Positions 1 to 10,701 of a DNA stretch of 64,000 nucleotides are shown one piece after another. Position 1 is the stretch's first letter; each line of letters begins with the position of its first letter. The position numbers were made by a program, and so were the translations under genes. The notes under the pieces are model-generated. The model saw nothing but the letters and a program-made list of their open reading frames with translations. It was not told where the DNA came from and ran no database searches. The DNA comes from Pezicula radicicola (lineage: Eukaryota > Ascomycota > Leotiomycetes > Helotiales > Dermateaceae): assembly GCA_003008705.1 (NCBI GenBank), contig PDUO01000034.1:62001-126000 (forward strand), written 5' to 3'.

Positions 1-1964
1 CAAAGAACCTTTGACATTGAAGGTGAAGTGCAGGAACTGACGATCGGATTGAATGCTAGATCTACGACTCTTGGCACAACGAATACTATAGAGAAAGTCA
101 GCAAAGCACATAATACCTCGAAACCCAAAAAGAAGCAACTTCGAATCAACACTGCAAGTTTATCTTGGTTAACAAAACGCACTTGGGAGGTTTGTTGTTA
201 CCAAACTTACTCTGGGTGGAATGTAACAATACGGGCCTACAATATTTTACCTAACGATTCCCTGGTCTTCGACTTGGCCGCGGACGGCGATGTAGCAGGT
301 CTTCAAGAAATATTCAAGACAGGAACGGCCTCGGTATATGATGTCGACTCTGACGGGTGGACTTTGCTTGATGTAAGCTGAACAACTTCTGGCTTTAAAA
401 GTAAATGTACATCAAGTGCTTGTCTGACCTCGCTTAGTTTGCAGCTTACAACTATCATCTTGATGCATGTCGCATGCTTCTGGAAGAAGGAGCAGACCCT
501 AATATTTCCTATCGAGGAAGGTAAGAGTTCAATGCTCCGTTAATTGGTTGAATTATATAGTTCCAGAAACATGTGCTATTGAGGCCGATCCTTACTAGTA
601 ATTTGGACACCGAAATCGCCAAGGTTGAAATAGATGGAACTCTATGAAATTTTCTGACATAATGACCTGTACCATCTTGTGTCTCATATCTGTGTAAATG
701 AGAACGGGAAGATTGCCGATGGGTTTTTCTGCTTACAATTCCCCGAGTTTTTACATTAACTATGTGTAGTGTTATTGCAGTTGCAGCGACAGAATTATAT
801 GTGAGCATCGAACAGCAGAGAAGAGCAGAGGCTGTTTACTTTGATCTCATCCGCTACTTAACAGCAAAAGTAGACCAAGATATCTTCTACGAAGAACCAT
901 CCTTATGCTATTATAAGGACTTTGGGATTCCCACTGACGTATTCGAATGGTCATTTCAACAGTCGAATCTATCTTATACTTCCCGAAGTGTGAGCGAATG
1001 TTGGGAAATCGCACTTGAAATTGCTGGGTCTGATTACCATGCAAACTCAGTTTCTTTAATACGAGTGGCCCTCAAAGGATGGGATTTTGAATCCTCAATT
1101 TGCAATATCAAAAGCAGGGCCGACAAGACTTTGATTTGGTACATGGCTCATGACCTCGGAGAATACTACTCACTGTCATCAAGAATTCGCAATGGGAGAG
1201 TTAAAGAGCCAAAAGATCAGAAGTCACAGGACGTAGAAACAGATTTTGAAATCTCGGATCATCCTTACCCTCAATCTTGCCACACCGAGCTCCTCTCATT
1301 GATAAAAGATCTCTTAATCGGGGAGTCAAAACTCCATAAACAATCTGTCGATCTGAGCACAGTATTTCTAGGGGTTCTCAAAGGATTTTTCGAAGGAGAG
1401 CAACAAAACTACCGAGTTCCAGAGATTTTCCCTGGATTACAACACGAGCCCCGGCCTCGAGATGCTGTAGCACTGATGAGAGTATGGCTTGCCCAGCTGC
1501 AAGAAGGCGGAATCAATTTGGTAGAATATGGGCGAACTGGGTATCGTTTCCATCTCCAGGAGTGTGTCTCGAAGGTGTGGGATTGTCATAAGTTTGGAAG
1601 TTCCTGGTGGCCTGGGGATATAGAAACCGAGAAAGTGACCCGGATGCGATTAATCAGCTTTACATATGGTCCTTCTCCTTCCGATTGGAATCTATGGATC
1701 ACAGAAGCAGCGAACAACTATGCTGCAACTTTTTGGCAGATGATTGAGCACCCGGAGCGTGCTATGCCTGGAGCTTGGAATGAAGAGGAAGAGAAAGACG
1801 AACGCTATTATTTGTATGATGAAGAGATGTATGACGAAGGGTGGAATTTCATATATCCATATATCAGCGCCACAGATTATGAATATGAAGTTACGGACTA
1901 CGAGCAGGGATTGGGTTTCAATATTCCAATCGAGGTTAATGAAAGTAGTTCGTCCACGACTTGA
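1..1964 (+). CDS. Ankyrin-type fungal protein, 5' end outside window
   Basis: The reading frame is open from base 1, so the start lies to the left. I place exons at about 1-372, 438-520 and 770-1964. The first two encode the usual N-terminal module of fungal ankyrin proteins: a W-x-x-x-V-x-x-x-x-S-G-W segment, then DLAADGDVAGLQEIF and, across the intron, AAYNYHLDACRMLLEEGADP, which reads as a degenerate ankyrin repeat. The last exon (about 398 codons) has no motif I recognise; it ends in an acidic, tyrosine-rich tail. The donor at 521 and the acceptor at 769 keep the frame, but other acceptors nearby (780, 786) would not, so the second junction is tentative. Function is unknown; such proteins are common beside NLR-like genes in this group. 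Confidence 0.6.
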
Positions 1965-2771
1965 ACACTTCTTGGGCGGAACTGATACGAGCTTCATGAA
2001 TGTATTTCTTTGGGTAGTTTTATGTTATGAGTATATCACTTTTGATTTGAGAACAACGATTTTACAGCGTTCATTTTTGAGTTTTGTTATAATTTCTAAT
2101 CTGACAATTATAAGCTGAGATGCTTGATATTTACTATGGCTAACATATACTGAATATTTATCATTGAAATGGGCGGGGGTTATGGAACTCCCCACATTGA
2201 AGAGCAATTCAATGAGCAATGGCATGTGTCCAACAAGCATCTCATCGCTTAACTTCTTCAACAAAAGTGTCTCACAATTAGGCCACCAGGGCTAGTAACG
2301 CTTTTTGTTACCCCCTACTATATTAAAATCTTATTATAAGCGGATTAGCTAGATTAAACTTACTAAACCATGTCTGAATCGATATTTCTCCAGTCTATAC
2401 CACGTGCTAAACTCGGTAAAGGTCTTGTTAGCTTTACCGAGCATCACCTAATTCTAACTTCGAACCCCGCCCCGCCTCCTCTCTTTTAATTATTGAACTT
2501 CAACTTCAAAAAGCACATATTTATCTTCGGTATCCATTCCGGCAGTTTTCATCTTAGTACGATTATCTAAATATCAAGCCTTAAACAGTGAACAATAAAC
2601 CACACGCAAAAGCCAAACACGTCCCTACAATCGCCTAGCCAAATCCAGAAAACCTCCTATCAAAATTGAGCTATAGGTGCTCTAGGCATTCCTTATTCCT
2701 GAATTAAACCTCTGATACCCCTATCTCCCCTAGTTACTCCCCTCCTCGTATATTGGCCATGTACGAAGGAT
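1965..2771. other. Intergenic, AT-rich
   Basis: No credible gene. It holds the small hairpin at 2412-2441 and an E-box-like CACGTG at 2401. Confidence 0.6.
2412..2441. repeat. Perfect 10-bp hairpin
   Basis: CTCGGTAAAG (2412-2421) and its exact complement CTTTACCGAG (2432-2441) are separated by a 10-nt loop. Seen directly. No gene or terminator context explains it. Confidence 0.7.
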
Positions 2772-2869
2772 AAATTCATAAGTATTGAGCCTGGTCCAAG
2801 CGTTTCCTCACCCAAATCAATACCTTTTGCAGCAGAAACGCTTGGACCAGGCTCAATACTTATGAATTT
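2772..2869. repeat. Perfect 35-bp inverted repeat with 28-nt loop
   Basis: Positions 2772-2806 and 2835-2869 are exact reverse complements over 35 bp. The arm starts AAATTCATAAGTATTGAGCC and the loop is 2807-2834. A decayed copy of the loop and right arm occurs at 46468-46540. Confidence 0.9.
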
Positions 2870-3000
2870 CGTCTACAATCGCATGACGCGTCTTAGAGGC
2901 AAATACAGGAAGTTTATTGGCTAGAACTGCTCTGCTTGATCGATACCTTATTACACGTCCCTGTGGCCTAAGCGTTGACAAATATACGAGGGAGGGGATA
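2772..3000 (+). mobile_element. Short non-autonomous repeat element, copy A
   Basis: This roughly 230-bp unit has the long hairpin at its left end. Its right end (2937-3000, TGATCGAT ... CGAGGGAGGGGATA) matches 47562-47624 almost base for base. The same two ends flank about 1.16 kb at 46468-47624, so the two look like copies of one dispersed element, A being shorter inside. No transposase reading frame is visible, and no target-site duplication could be fixed. MITE-like by structure; the class is unknown. Confidence 0.5.
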
Positions 3001-3077
3001 GTAGGTGTGGAGTCTTCACTAGTCCTTCAGGGGCTGACTGGATCGGACCAATCAAAAGTTCTGATTCCAGTCTTTGA

Positions 3078-3086
3078 TATATATAA
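3078..3086 (+). promoter_or_regulatory. TATA-like box upstream of the 3266 gene
   Basis: TATATATAA lies about 180 bp before the start codon at 3266 and just to the right of element A. The leader after it is CA-rich, as is usual for highly expressed fungal genes. Confidence 0.4.
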
Positions 3087-3265
3087 GCGGTTGTCCCCGC
3101 CTTTAAGCACTTCAACATTTTCGATCCAATTTTGATACAAGTTCCTACACCAAGCACACAAAAACACACGAACCTCAAATTAATCCGACCCTTCCTCTAC
3201 CAGTTTTCTCATTCCGTGAGGTCGAACACTACAAAGACCAGCGAATAAACCAAATCATCTACGTC

Positions 3266-3505
3266 ATGTCCTCCAACACCAACTTCGACACCGCGTCTCA
3301 AAAGGAACCTGACAAGATGTCTCAGAATGAATTTCTTAGATCCGCAGGATATCGTCATTTTAAACATTTCATGCAGTCCTATCAGCTGGATATGTATGAT
3401 GATGATGAGTTGGAGGAAGGAAAACAGATTTTAGCTGGTCTGAGGGCGCGTGCTCAGGAACAGTGGGATGACGAGCACCAGGGTAATTATGGTGTTGGGG
3501 AGTGA
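3266..3505 (+). CDS. Short charged protein (79 aa), relative of 5553-5918
   Basis: An intronless 79-residue ORF with a good start (ATGTCCTCC after a CA-rich leader) and a TATA-like box upstream. The sequence has GYRHFKHFMQSYQLDMYDD followed by an acidic ELEEGKQILAGLRARAQ helix. The Y-x-x-F-(M/L)-x-S-x-x-(L/V) core is shared with the protein at 5553, where it reads RYKAFLESHGLKLDE and RYKDFLKSHGVKM. No signal peptide, cysteines or membrane segment. I recognise no function; it looks like a short, fast-evolving leotiomycete family of which two members lie here 2 kb apart. Confidence 0.55.
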   Translation: MSSNTNFDTASQKEPDKMSQNEFLRSAGYRHFKHFMQSYQLDMYDDDELEEGKQILAGLRARAQEQWDDEHQGNYGVGE

Positions 3506-3693
3506 GTTTTTTTTTGGTCCGGAGGGTTCGGCGATGGATTGCTTATACAAAGTTGGGAATGTGTGTCGGATTTGTTTGCGACTGGGAGGTATTGGTAGGT
3601 GGTATTCAACAGTGGAACTGAAGTGATTCTGAGTCCTGATGGATTTGTTGGGTTGGACTGGAGATGTATTTGACGAAGCGACAAGCGAAGAAT

Positions 3694-4582
3694 TTAAGGC
3701 CTACGACGTTCTCTATTTCGATTTCCGCCTATATTTCGACACCTTTCTCTGTTCCTCTTTTGTATTATATTTCCCTGTAATTTTAGTACTTCAACTCGAG
3801 AGTTTGATATCAATCTCTGCGAATCCCACAACTTTCTCTTCCACAAATCTTCCATCTTACTTCTCCGTGCCATTAAAATCAAATCGATCTCCGCTTGAAT
3901 TATTTCTAGCAGATCTGGACGCATATCCTTCACACGACGAGCAGCCCAATACCAATCATCGCCCATACCGCATGGCGTCGGTAAACTACATTTACATTTC
4001 GGCGAATGATACTGGGTAACCCGGGCACTCTTATTTAAACCATGATAGCGTCCATAAATTCTCCATCTGTTAACTAGCTTCTTAGTCGCCCTGGGATTTT
4101 CAGGATCACCATACACATCCCAATTTAAAAAGAAAGTTCTAGTTGAAACTACCCTGCTTACTACACTCATAGTTTCTCGTAAGGTAGGTATTTGAATGAC
4201 GCAGTATCTATCCCCTAAACCGGACCAATCCGAAATAAGCTGGTATAGAGTGATTTTTGGCATTAGTGGAATAGCAATTGTCGAATCGAGGGATATAGGA
4301 GCCTTGAAGATTTGCTTGTATATTCTGTAGAGGTCTGGACAAGTAAGTGCCAAACAAGTGGCCGTAACCTTATCAAGACCATTAAGGAGAATATAAGTAA
4401 GATCAAAAACTTCCAGGATTCGCTCCAAAACTGTTTTTTGGCCACTCCTTTTAGAATTTGCAATGGATTTGCTGTGGAAGTCATGAGAAGTCCATCTCGG
4501 CCTCGGTCCCGGTTGTGGGACAAATGCTGATGCTGATGGAAAAGGTCCCTGACGAATCTCGTTATAGTAATTGAATGTTTGT
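3694..4582 (-). CDS. F-box-like protein (about 296 codons; first exon unresolved)
   Basis: The main exon runs from a clear acceptor (TTTTTTTACAG, ending at 4583) to the stop at 3694. It is open through GPFPSASAFVPQPGPRPRW, then a KTVLERILEVFDL ... LNGLDKVTATCLALTC segment that resembles a degenerate F-box (L-x-x-E-I-L-x-x-I-x-x-x-L; T-x-x-x-L-x-L-T-C). The middle has a KCKC/PCGMGDDWYW stretch. F-box proteins link substrates to SCF ubiquitin ligases; that role is inferred from the motif only. The exon needs two bases from an upstream exon. An ATG near 4726 opens a 40-codon frame (MDWYPPGLADRVRHTRQTF), but I found no donor joining it in phase, so the 5' end is open. Confidence 0.5.
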
Positions 4583-4589
4583 CTGTAAA

Positions 4590-5552
4590 AAAGAATTTAG
4601 TTTTGTAAACACAAAAGTCTTGGCGAATAGAGTCGCATATATTCTAAGGGAGTTCTGGTATGAAAAGTTTGTCGTGTATGTCTAACTCTATCCGCGAGAC
4701 CTGGTGGGTACCAATCCATTCTTTGCAGAAGAATTTTATAGCGTGGTTGTGGTTGAATTAGACTTAGATTTATTAAGTGAGGGGACGGTGTAAGAATGAA
4801 GATTCGATAGGAGTATTGATAGATGTGAATGCGAAGTGTTTTGAAGAAAATCAAGTCGGTAAAATATTATATTTCAAGTATTTATTAACAATGATTTGAA
4901 AATGAACTACGCTATTTCTCTCAAAATGAAAAGTTAAGTAAAATCAAACATAATACGGAAACCAAAGTAGCGCTTCTTATAACTAGTTCCCCTTTAATTA
5001 TTAAGGTTTCACTAGACTTCAGGCTACTATTGTCAGTCCAACTTGTCTTTTCGGAGATAATAGGGAGTTGTTATCTATTTTTCTATCACAAATACAGCCT
5101 TTTAGATGATTCCACTTGGGCTACTTACACAGATATCAATATAAGGTTCAAGATAGTTTAACCAAGCTACGTGACAGTGTGTTATAAGAAACCATAAGAG
5201 TGAAAACAGAGTGCGGGTCCGTGAGCGAAAGCCGACGGTGAACTTATGCATAAATTTAGCCCCTAAGGCCTGTTTGAAAACCAGTTGGAGCTGCTTGATA
5301 TGTCATGCGTTCTATATATTTTCCAGTTTCACGCAATCAGTCAAACATTCCACGGCTATATCAGGCCACTTCCCATCATTTTATTTCCTAGTTCCCTAAT
5401 CAAGTTTCAAGCCTACCTTAGGGCAAACTTTCTACTCAGGTTCAAAATTTAAGTAAGTATACCAAATCCCAAAGCTCCTAGGTAAATCTATCAACTAACA
5501 CTCGAACGGAGGATCTCCCAAAACCTAAAAACCCACACTAATTACCACCAAA
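4590..5552. other. Intergenic
   Basis: Apart from the possible F-box first exon near 4610-4730, nothing coding is convincing. 5140-5552 is probably promoter and leader of the 5553 gene. Confidence 0.5.
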
Positions 5553-5918
5553 ATGTCATCTAACAATACCACCTCTAATCAGTCAACACAAACTAAGACC
5601 AAGGCTACAAGTAGCACCAACAGTCAATCCAACAACCAAATGATCCGTGATGGTGGTTCCACAAGGTACAAAGCCTTCTTGGAGAGCCATGGGCTGAAAT
5701 TGGATGAGACCACCTTCAATCAGTCCACACAAACAAGCAACACCAACAATCAATCCAGCAACCAAGTAGTCATTGATCGTGGTTCCAAAAGGTACAAGGA
5801 CTTCTTGAAGAGTCACGGGGTGAAAATGCACGTTCAGGAGGGAAATGCTGCTAGGGATATGTACAGAGAGGCTGATCGCCGGGATTCTGAGACGAGCGTG
5901 AAGAAGAGTTCTAAGTGA
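5553..5918 (+). CDS. Short protein with an internal duplication (121 aa)
   Basis: An intronless ORF whose start follows an A/C-rich leader (ACCACCAAAATG). Residues 9-52 and 56-94 are two copies of one module: an NQSTQT-type Ser/Thr/Asn/Gln-rich stretch, then G-(G/R)-(S)-(T/K)-R-Y-K-x-F-L-x-S-H-G-(L/V)-K. After the second copy comes EGNAARDMYREADRRD and a lysine/serine tail. The core matches the 79-residue protein at 3266. The low-complexity, Cys-free sequence suggests a soluble, partly disordered protein. Function unknown; the duplication is plain in the DNA as well (from 5577 and from 5718). Confidence 0.6.
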   Translation: MSSNNTTSNQSTQTKTKATSSTNSQSNNQMIRDGGSTRYKAFLESHGLKLDETTFNQSTQTSNTNNQSSNQVVIDRGSKRYKDFLKSHGVKMHVQEGNAARDMYREADRRDSETSVKKSSK

Positions 5919-7091
5919 TGGATGGGGAAAGTGATGGAAAGGACAGCTTAGGAAGAATTGGTTGGCATTTCAGGGCGCTTTGATTGCTTGAGTTTTATTC
6001 ATTGTTCATATTGCTTTGGTCATTTCGAACTTTTCTATTAAGAAGATGAGTTTTCTAGCAATCTAATAGAAGGCCGTTTTTTTTTGCTGCACCGATTGTA
6101 TAGGCTACCAAATTGGGAAATTGAGTAGCCTTGCGATTGAGTATTGAGATTCACCTTGCGGTTGCTTCTTTAAGCGAGCCATGACAAGAAATAAAGTCAA
6201 CAAAAAAGATGAATAAGGAACGCAGCTAAAGACCATATATTTTCACTAAAAGGGGGTTTAAAGAAAAAGGTCCAGGAAGCAAAACTCAAAGTCACTTGTA
6301 GGGGGATAGAATGCACACACTACAAGGACTCTTAGAAACACCTCTCATTCGAGGGTTTTAAAGTAAGGCGAGGGGGCACCGATTATTAGATTTTTTCCCG
6401 AAGTGCTCGCTCTCAAACCCAATAGGAGGATAGAACACCAACAACCACTGGGGAGGAGATCTCATGTTTGTTTAGGTTTTTCTATTTTAGTTCATAAACT
6501 ACATCTAGGGCTACAATCACAAAATTTGTGTTGGTTGGCTGAGGAGCTCGCTTAGCTAGCTTCAATGGCCTTCTAGTGCATTCAGGATATTTTACTTGCA
6601 TGGCTAAAGACGTTTTCAGCTTTTCGTATTAGAGAAATTTTCTACGATGGTTGGCAAACAAGCCTAATTCATAGATACTGCACTAAATATATGTTGTAGA
6701 ATATTGTTACTATATTTGAGGGTTTAAAGTGAAATTTATGTAAGCATGTAAGATGTTACTTGACTGGGGGGACCTGTTTAACTTAACTTGTGTAGTCCGT
6801 AGTAAATCATGAAATTTAGATTACGCAGTTAATACAGGAGACGCAGTCAACTTCTAGAATTCGTTTCATCTTAATTTACTCTTTAGGTAACTCATATCTC
6901 ACTTAGCTCAAATAGACCACTTAGATCTTACACGACTGCCCGAATAAAGCTTGCAAGATGTATACCAGCTGAATGATCAGTTGCATGACCAAGATTCAAA
7001 GTAAGAGAAAAATCAAAAGCAAAGTTTGTATGTATATTAAAATCGACTGTGTATCACCCATTCACCTCCCTCAAACCCAAGTGCCTCCACC
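5919..7091. other. Intergenic between converging genes
   Basis: No ORF with protein-like composition. It includes two copies of the TAAGCGAG/CTCGCTTA octamer (6171, 6547). Confidence 0.55.
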
Positions 7092-8261
7092 TCACCAACC
7101 CCACCCCTTCCCAGTAAAATTCCTCAAAGCATCAACAACCCCAAAATAAGCCGGATGCCTCGTAAAATTAGCAAACCACAAATCCGCATCACCATACCCG
7201 TCAAAAACACCCGGAACCCAAGAAAAAGGATCATAAAAATCCCAAACTGTAATACCCACACACCTCTCAACCTGTATACAAGCACCAACCGTAGCCTCAT
7301 AATTTTTATTTTGTTGAGCAAGATTACTACTATTAGCAGGTAATAAAAGACGAATATCTAATTCCGTAATGGCGACATCTACGCCTAGGTCTGTAAAAGC
7401 TTCCATATTTGATATCTGACTATCGATATCAGGTGTTTCACCAACTATGAAATGAGATTGCAATCCCACACCATCAATTCGTATCCCGGATTCTTGTAAC
7501 ATCTTAACGATATTTTGAGCAGCTGTGGATTTTGGACCTGGGTATTCGATGTTGTAATCATTGTAATAAAGTTTTGCGGTTGGGTCCGCGGATGCAGCTG
7601 CGGCGAAGGCGATTTTTATGTAGTCTGGGCCGAGGATGTTGTAGAAGGTGTCGTTTCGGTAGGTTCCGTCGTCGTTGAGAGCTTCGTTTACTACGTCCCA
7701 GCAGTAACATTGCCGGGACCAGTGTTGTGCTTCTTGGGTTACGTGTTGGATTAGTGCTGTTGTGAGGTTTTCTTTGGTCCAGGTATCGGCTGTTACCCAA
7801 TCGGCTAATTGGGAGTGCCACCTAGTAGGAGTTAGAAAATGTTTGTGTATTATTCTGGTGGCTTAAGATGGTGGAACTTTCACTAAGTTGTGGCAGCGTA
7901 GTAATTGGTGGTTCTTGGTGGCCAAGTCAGCAACCACGGAGCCATCGCTGTAGTTGAAGACGCCGAGTTCTGGCTCAACATATGCCCACTATAAGAAGTA
8001 CTTTGTTAGGTTGGTGTTTCTTTCTCCAGAGAGCGCAGAGCTAGGGACAGTGGGTCTAACCTTCATGCCATTTGCAGGAGTAAGTTGACCAAACTCGCTA
8101 AGATTAGACAGAATGGATACATATTCCGTATTGTTGAGTTCGCCATTATCCGTAGCTGTCCCAAAGTAGAGCTTTCCTGCTTTTCTGGCGAGCTCATTGA
8201 GTTGCGCCGAGGAGAATGGTAGAGCTACTAAAGCCGCTATGAAAGTTGGTTGAAAGCGCAT
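7092..8261 (-). CDS. Secreted GH10 endo-1,4-beta-xylanase with a non-canonical splice donor
   Basis: Exons 8261-8061, 7988-7882 and 7821-7092 give 345 residues, the normal size for a single-domain GH10 enzyme. A signal peptide (MRFQPTFIAALVALPFSSA) is followed by family landmarks: FGQLTPANGMKWA, CHNLVWHSQLADWV, WDVVNEAL (acid/base Glu), YYNDYNIEYPG, GVGLQSHF, ITELDIR (nucleophile Glu) and ITVWDFYDPFSWVPG. It would cleave xylan in plant cell walls outside the cell. Intron 1 is GT-AG. Intron 2 joins in frame only if it begins GAAAGT (GA-AG); the GT two bases earlier gives a frameshift and a stop about 87 codons on. So the gene is either spliced at a rare GA donor, damaged, or miscalled at one base. 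No carbohydrate-binding module is present. Confidence 0.85.
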
Positions 8262-9171
8262 TGTGAAGTGATTGAGTGATTAGTGGCAGTAACTTCACTT
8301 TGAGCTGGACTGGCTTAGAGCAAGGCTTCCATGCTCGAGGACACACCCTGATTATATGCTTTCCCTATTTCCTGGGCAGCTATATTCATCCGGGTAGCCG
8401 AGGGCAAGAACCCGGTTGAACATACTCATAAGAAATGAAAATTTCATCTGATGTTTGTGGGGAAATAGACGTTAGGACTATGAAATCCTTGTTCCGGATA
8501 AACAGAATGTACACTATCTCGCTTGATATATTGGGGTTCGTCCCACAGTCAGCCGGCTACCGAGTATCACTGTGCAGCTGTGGTCTTTTCAATCAATATG
8601 GTGACAGGATATGCTGTCGATTAAGCAGCTTGGAACTTCTAGGTTAAAGATGACGCGAAGATCTAAATATGTTGCGGGGTACGGAGAGAATTAAGCTTGG
8701 TGAGATGGGGTTGGGGAGGAGGTTGTACCTGACCGGGTAAAGAGAAAGGAGCGGGTAATTTGGACTCTAAGAAGCGCTTTACCTTTGTTGGAGACGACAA
8801 CTGGAAGAAGGTTCTCTGCTAAGGGATCCCAAGGGTAAAAGTTTTCCTTCATATTGAATTGAGCCTAATGGCTCCAACCCTTTCTATGGGACAGCCTTGC
8901 ATAGAATCCCCTCAAAGATTTTGATGTCGTCGCAGGATCCCTTAACACAATTTGGCTCGACATGGACCAAATAGGGAAAATTAATTCCAATTATTCTCTT
9001 GCAATCTTCATATCCTGCAGATGCTTTCCTCTTATGCAAACATAACATGCATCGCCCATGAATTTATGAGGAAGGCCACTACCTCTTAGCATCATATCGA
9101 CAACTCCATACGCCATGCTATCCATCCCATGAATTGTCGCCTCTTTTCGTATCTTAGACCTTTATGATCGC
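8262..9171. other. Promoter of the xylanase and 3' flank of PEX7
   Basis: No gene is supported. The short plus-strand ORF at 8435-8647 has no protein-like features. Confidence 0.5.
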
Positions 9172-10325
9172 TCATCCTCCCATGATAGCCCTTACGTCCC
9201 AGATCAGTACTCGTTCGTCCCATGCGCAACTAGCACACCAACCCTCAGCGCCGAACAAGCACCAATCTACCCCAGTACAGAACTCCGTATGTCTATCCAT
9301 CTGTCCCAGTTGCTTTGCGCCTGCAATTCCAGGATGTGCGTTCATTGTACCGTCGGTCCAAACTCGACATGACATATCGTAACTTGCGCTTAGCAAAACA
9401 TCACTTAGATGTGGACTCCATGCCAGTTTCCTAACTGCATATTGATGTCCTTCTAATAACGCTACTGGCCCAGCTCTTGGATTTCGAATATCAAATGTCC
9501 GGATCTTGCTATCTACGCCGCCAGTCGCAATAACTGTGTCCCGATATTTGTTCCAGTCGTGTGTAAGGCATTCAGCTGGTGGGAAATTTTGTCTGTTTCC
9601 ACCGATCGAGGCCAGCGCGCCTGGGTTATTAGGTCCGTGGATAGGAATTAGGTGGACAAGATGATTCGAGGCTGAGGCGGGCGTTCGTAGATCGAAAATT
9701 CGGAGATGCGAATCAGATGTTACAGAGGAGAGGACAGACGGGGAATGTGGGGAAAAGGCAGTGCTATAGGTACATGAATGGGTTGGAAGGGTGAGTATTG
9801 AAGCCTTTCTCTGCGGCGACCACTGTAATAAGAGTCAGTCAAGTATATCTTCATCTGTGGGGAAGGCGGCGTACCAATTTTATTGTGCCATCCCATGAAC
9901 TCGACGCGAATGTGTCCTTGGTAACCAAGTTCCATGTTACTGCATAGACTTCCCTGTTGTGCTCCTGCCATGACATGACTGGGAATTCGGACAACGAAAT
10001 ATCAAAGAGTTTGACGGAGCCATCACCACATGCTACAGCGATTTGGTTCTCGTGAGCTTCGGACCAACATGTGTCGTATAGCGAATCCTGCGTGTCAAAC
10101 CTATGGTCTGGTTAGTAAGCAAACAGATCTATATGATAAGGAGTAGGCTTGCCATTTCTCCGCCTGGACTCCATTTGCAGTCAAGCCCAGAATGTACAAA
10201 CGTCCATTTCCGACAAGGCCGTAGTTCTGTGATGCTGCGACAGCAATGCGAGAGTCAAAGAAGGGCGAGTACTTCACGGCATAGCCCTTGAAGCCTTGTG
10301 TCCGGAACTCGAGCATTCCGTTCAT
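9172..10325 (-). CDS. PEX7: PEX7, peroxisomal PTS2 receptor (WD40)
   Basis: Exons 10325-10153, 10100-9875 and 9822-9172 give 349 residues. The start MNGMLEFRTQGFKGYAVKYS carries the invariant Pex7 N-terminus; the second Met (10316) is an equally good start. WD40 blades follow with DGSVKLFDI, SSWDGTIKLWSPQR, SDSHLRIFDLR, GGVDSKIRTFDIR, YDMSCRVW and CAWDERVLIWDVR. Pex7 binds PTS2 cargo such as thiolase in the cytosol and carries it to the peroxisome. Intron 1 is GC-AG (donor GCAAGC, acceptor ACCATAG); intron 2 is GT-AG. The gene is head-to-head with the AlkB-type gene, with 376 bp between start codons. Confidence 0.93.
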
Positions 10326-10701
10326 TTTTTGAGATGTCAAGCAAGCAAAGTGCGCATTGCGCGAAGAGAGTTATGTAAGGAGGGGCAGAGGGGCAGTATA
10401 TATCCTCACCTTCTGTGCTATGGACAAACGCGCTTCTGACACGGCAAAACGGCGGGAAGCACCTCGGCTACAAAGGCGGTGGAACTCGTGATCCAGCAGG
10501 TTAGCAGGGGGCAAACGACATACCGTGCTTACGCTTCTCTCACTTCACGACTTGGTGCACTAAGAGCATCCTTCCTTCCTAATGGTCAGTTCCAAAGCAA
10601 GATGCATTACAAATACATCTACATCTTTTGTATCAGGAATTGGAAACAACCAGAACCTGACTGACAATACCTGAGAAGATCCTCTACAGAGTTGCACCGA
10701 A
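10326..10701. promoter_or_regulatory. Bidirectional promoter, PEX7 and AlkB-GRF genes
   Basis: 376 bp separate the two divergent start codons, with no other gene between. No specific operator was recognised. Confidence 0.5.

Noticed and set aside
2450..2480. TTCGAACCCC resembling a tRNA B box on the minus strand
   Set aside because: The rest of the B-box consensus, an A box and a cloverleaf acceptor stem are absent.
7558..7821. 87-codon minus-strand ORF in the xylanase region
   Set aside because: It is the product of reading xylanase exon 3 in the wrong frame after the GT donor two bases before the inferred GA site.
8435..8647. 70-codon plus-strand ORF upstream of the xylanase
   Set aside because: No motif, lies in the xylanase promoter, no sign of expression signals.
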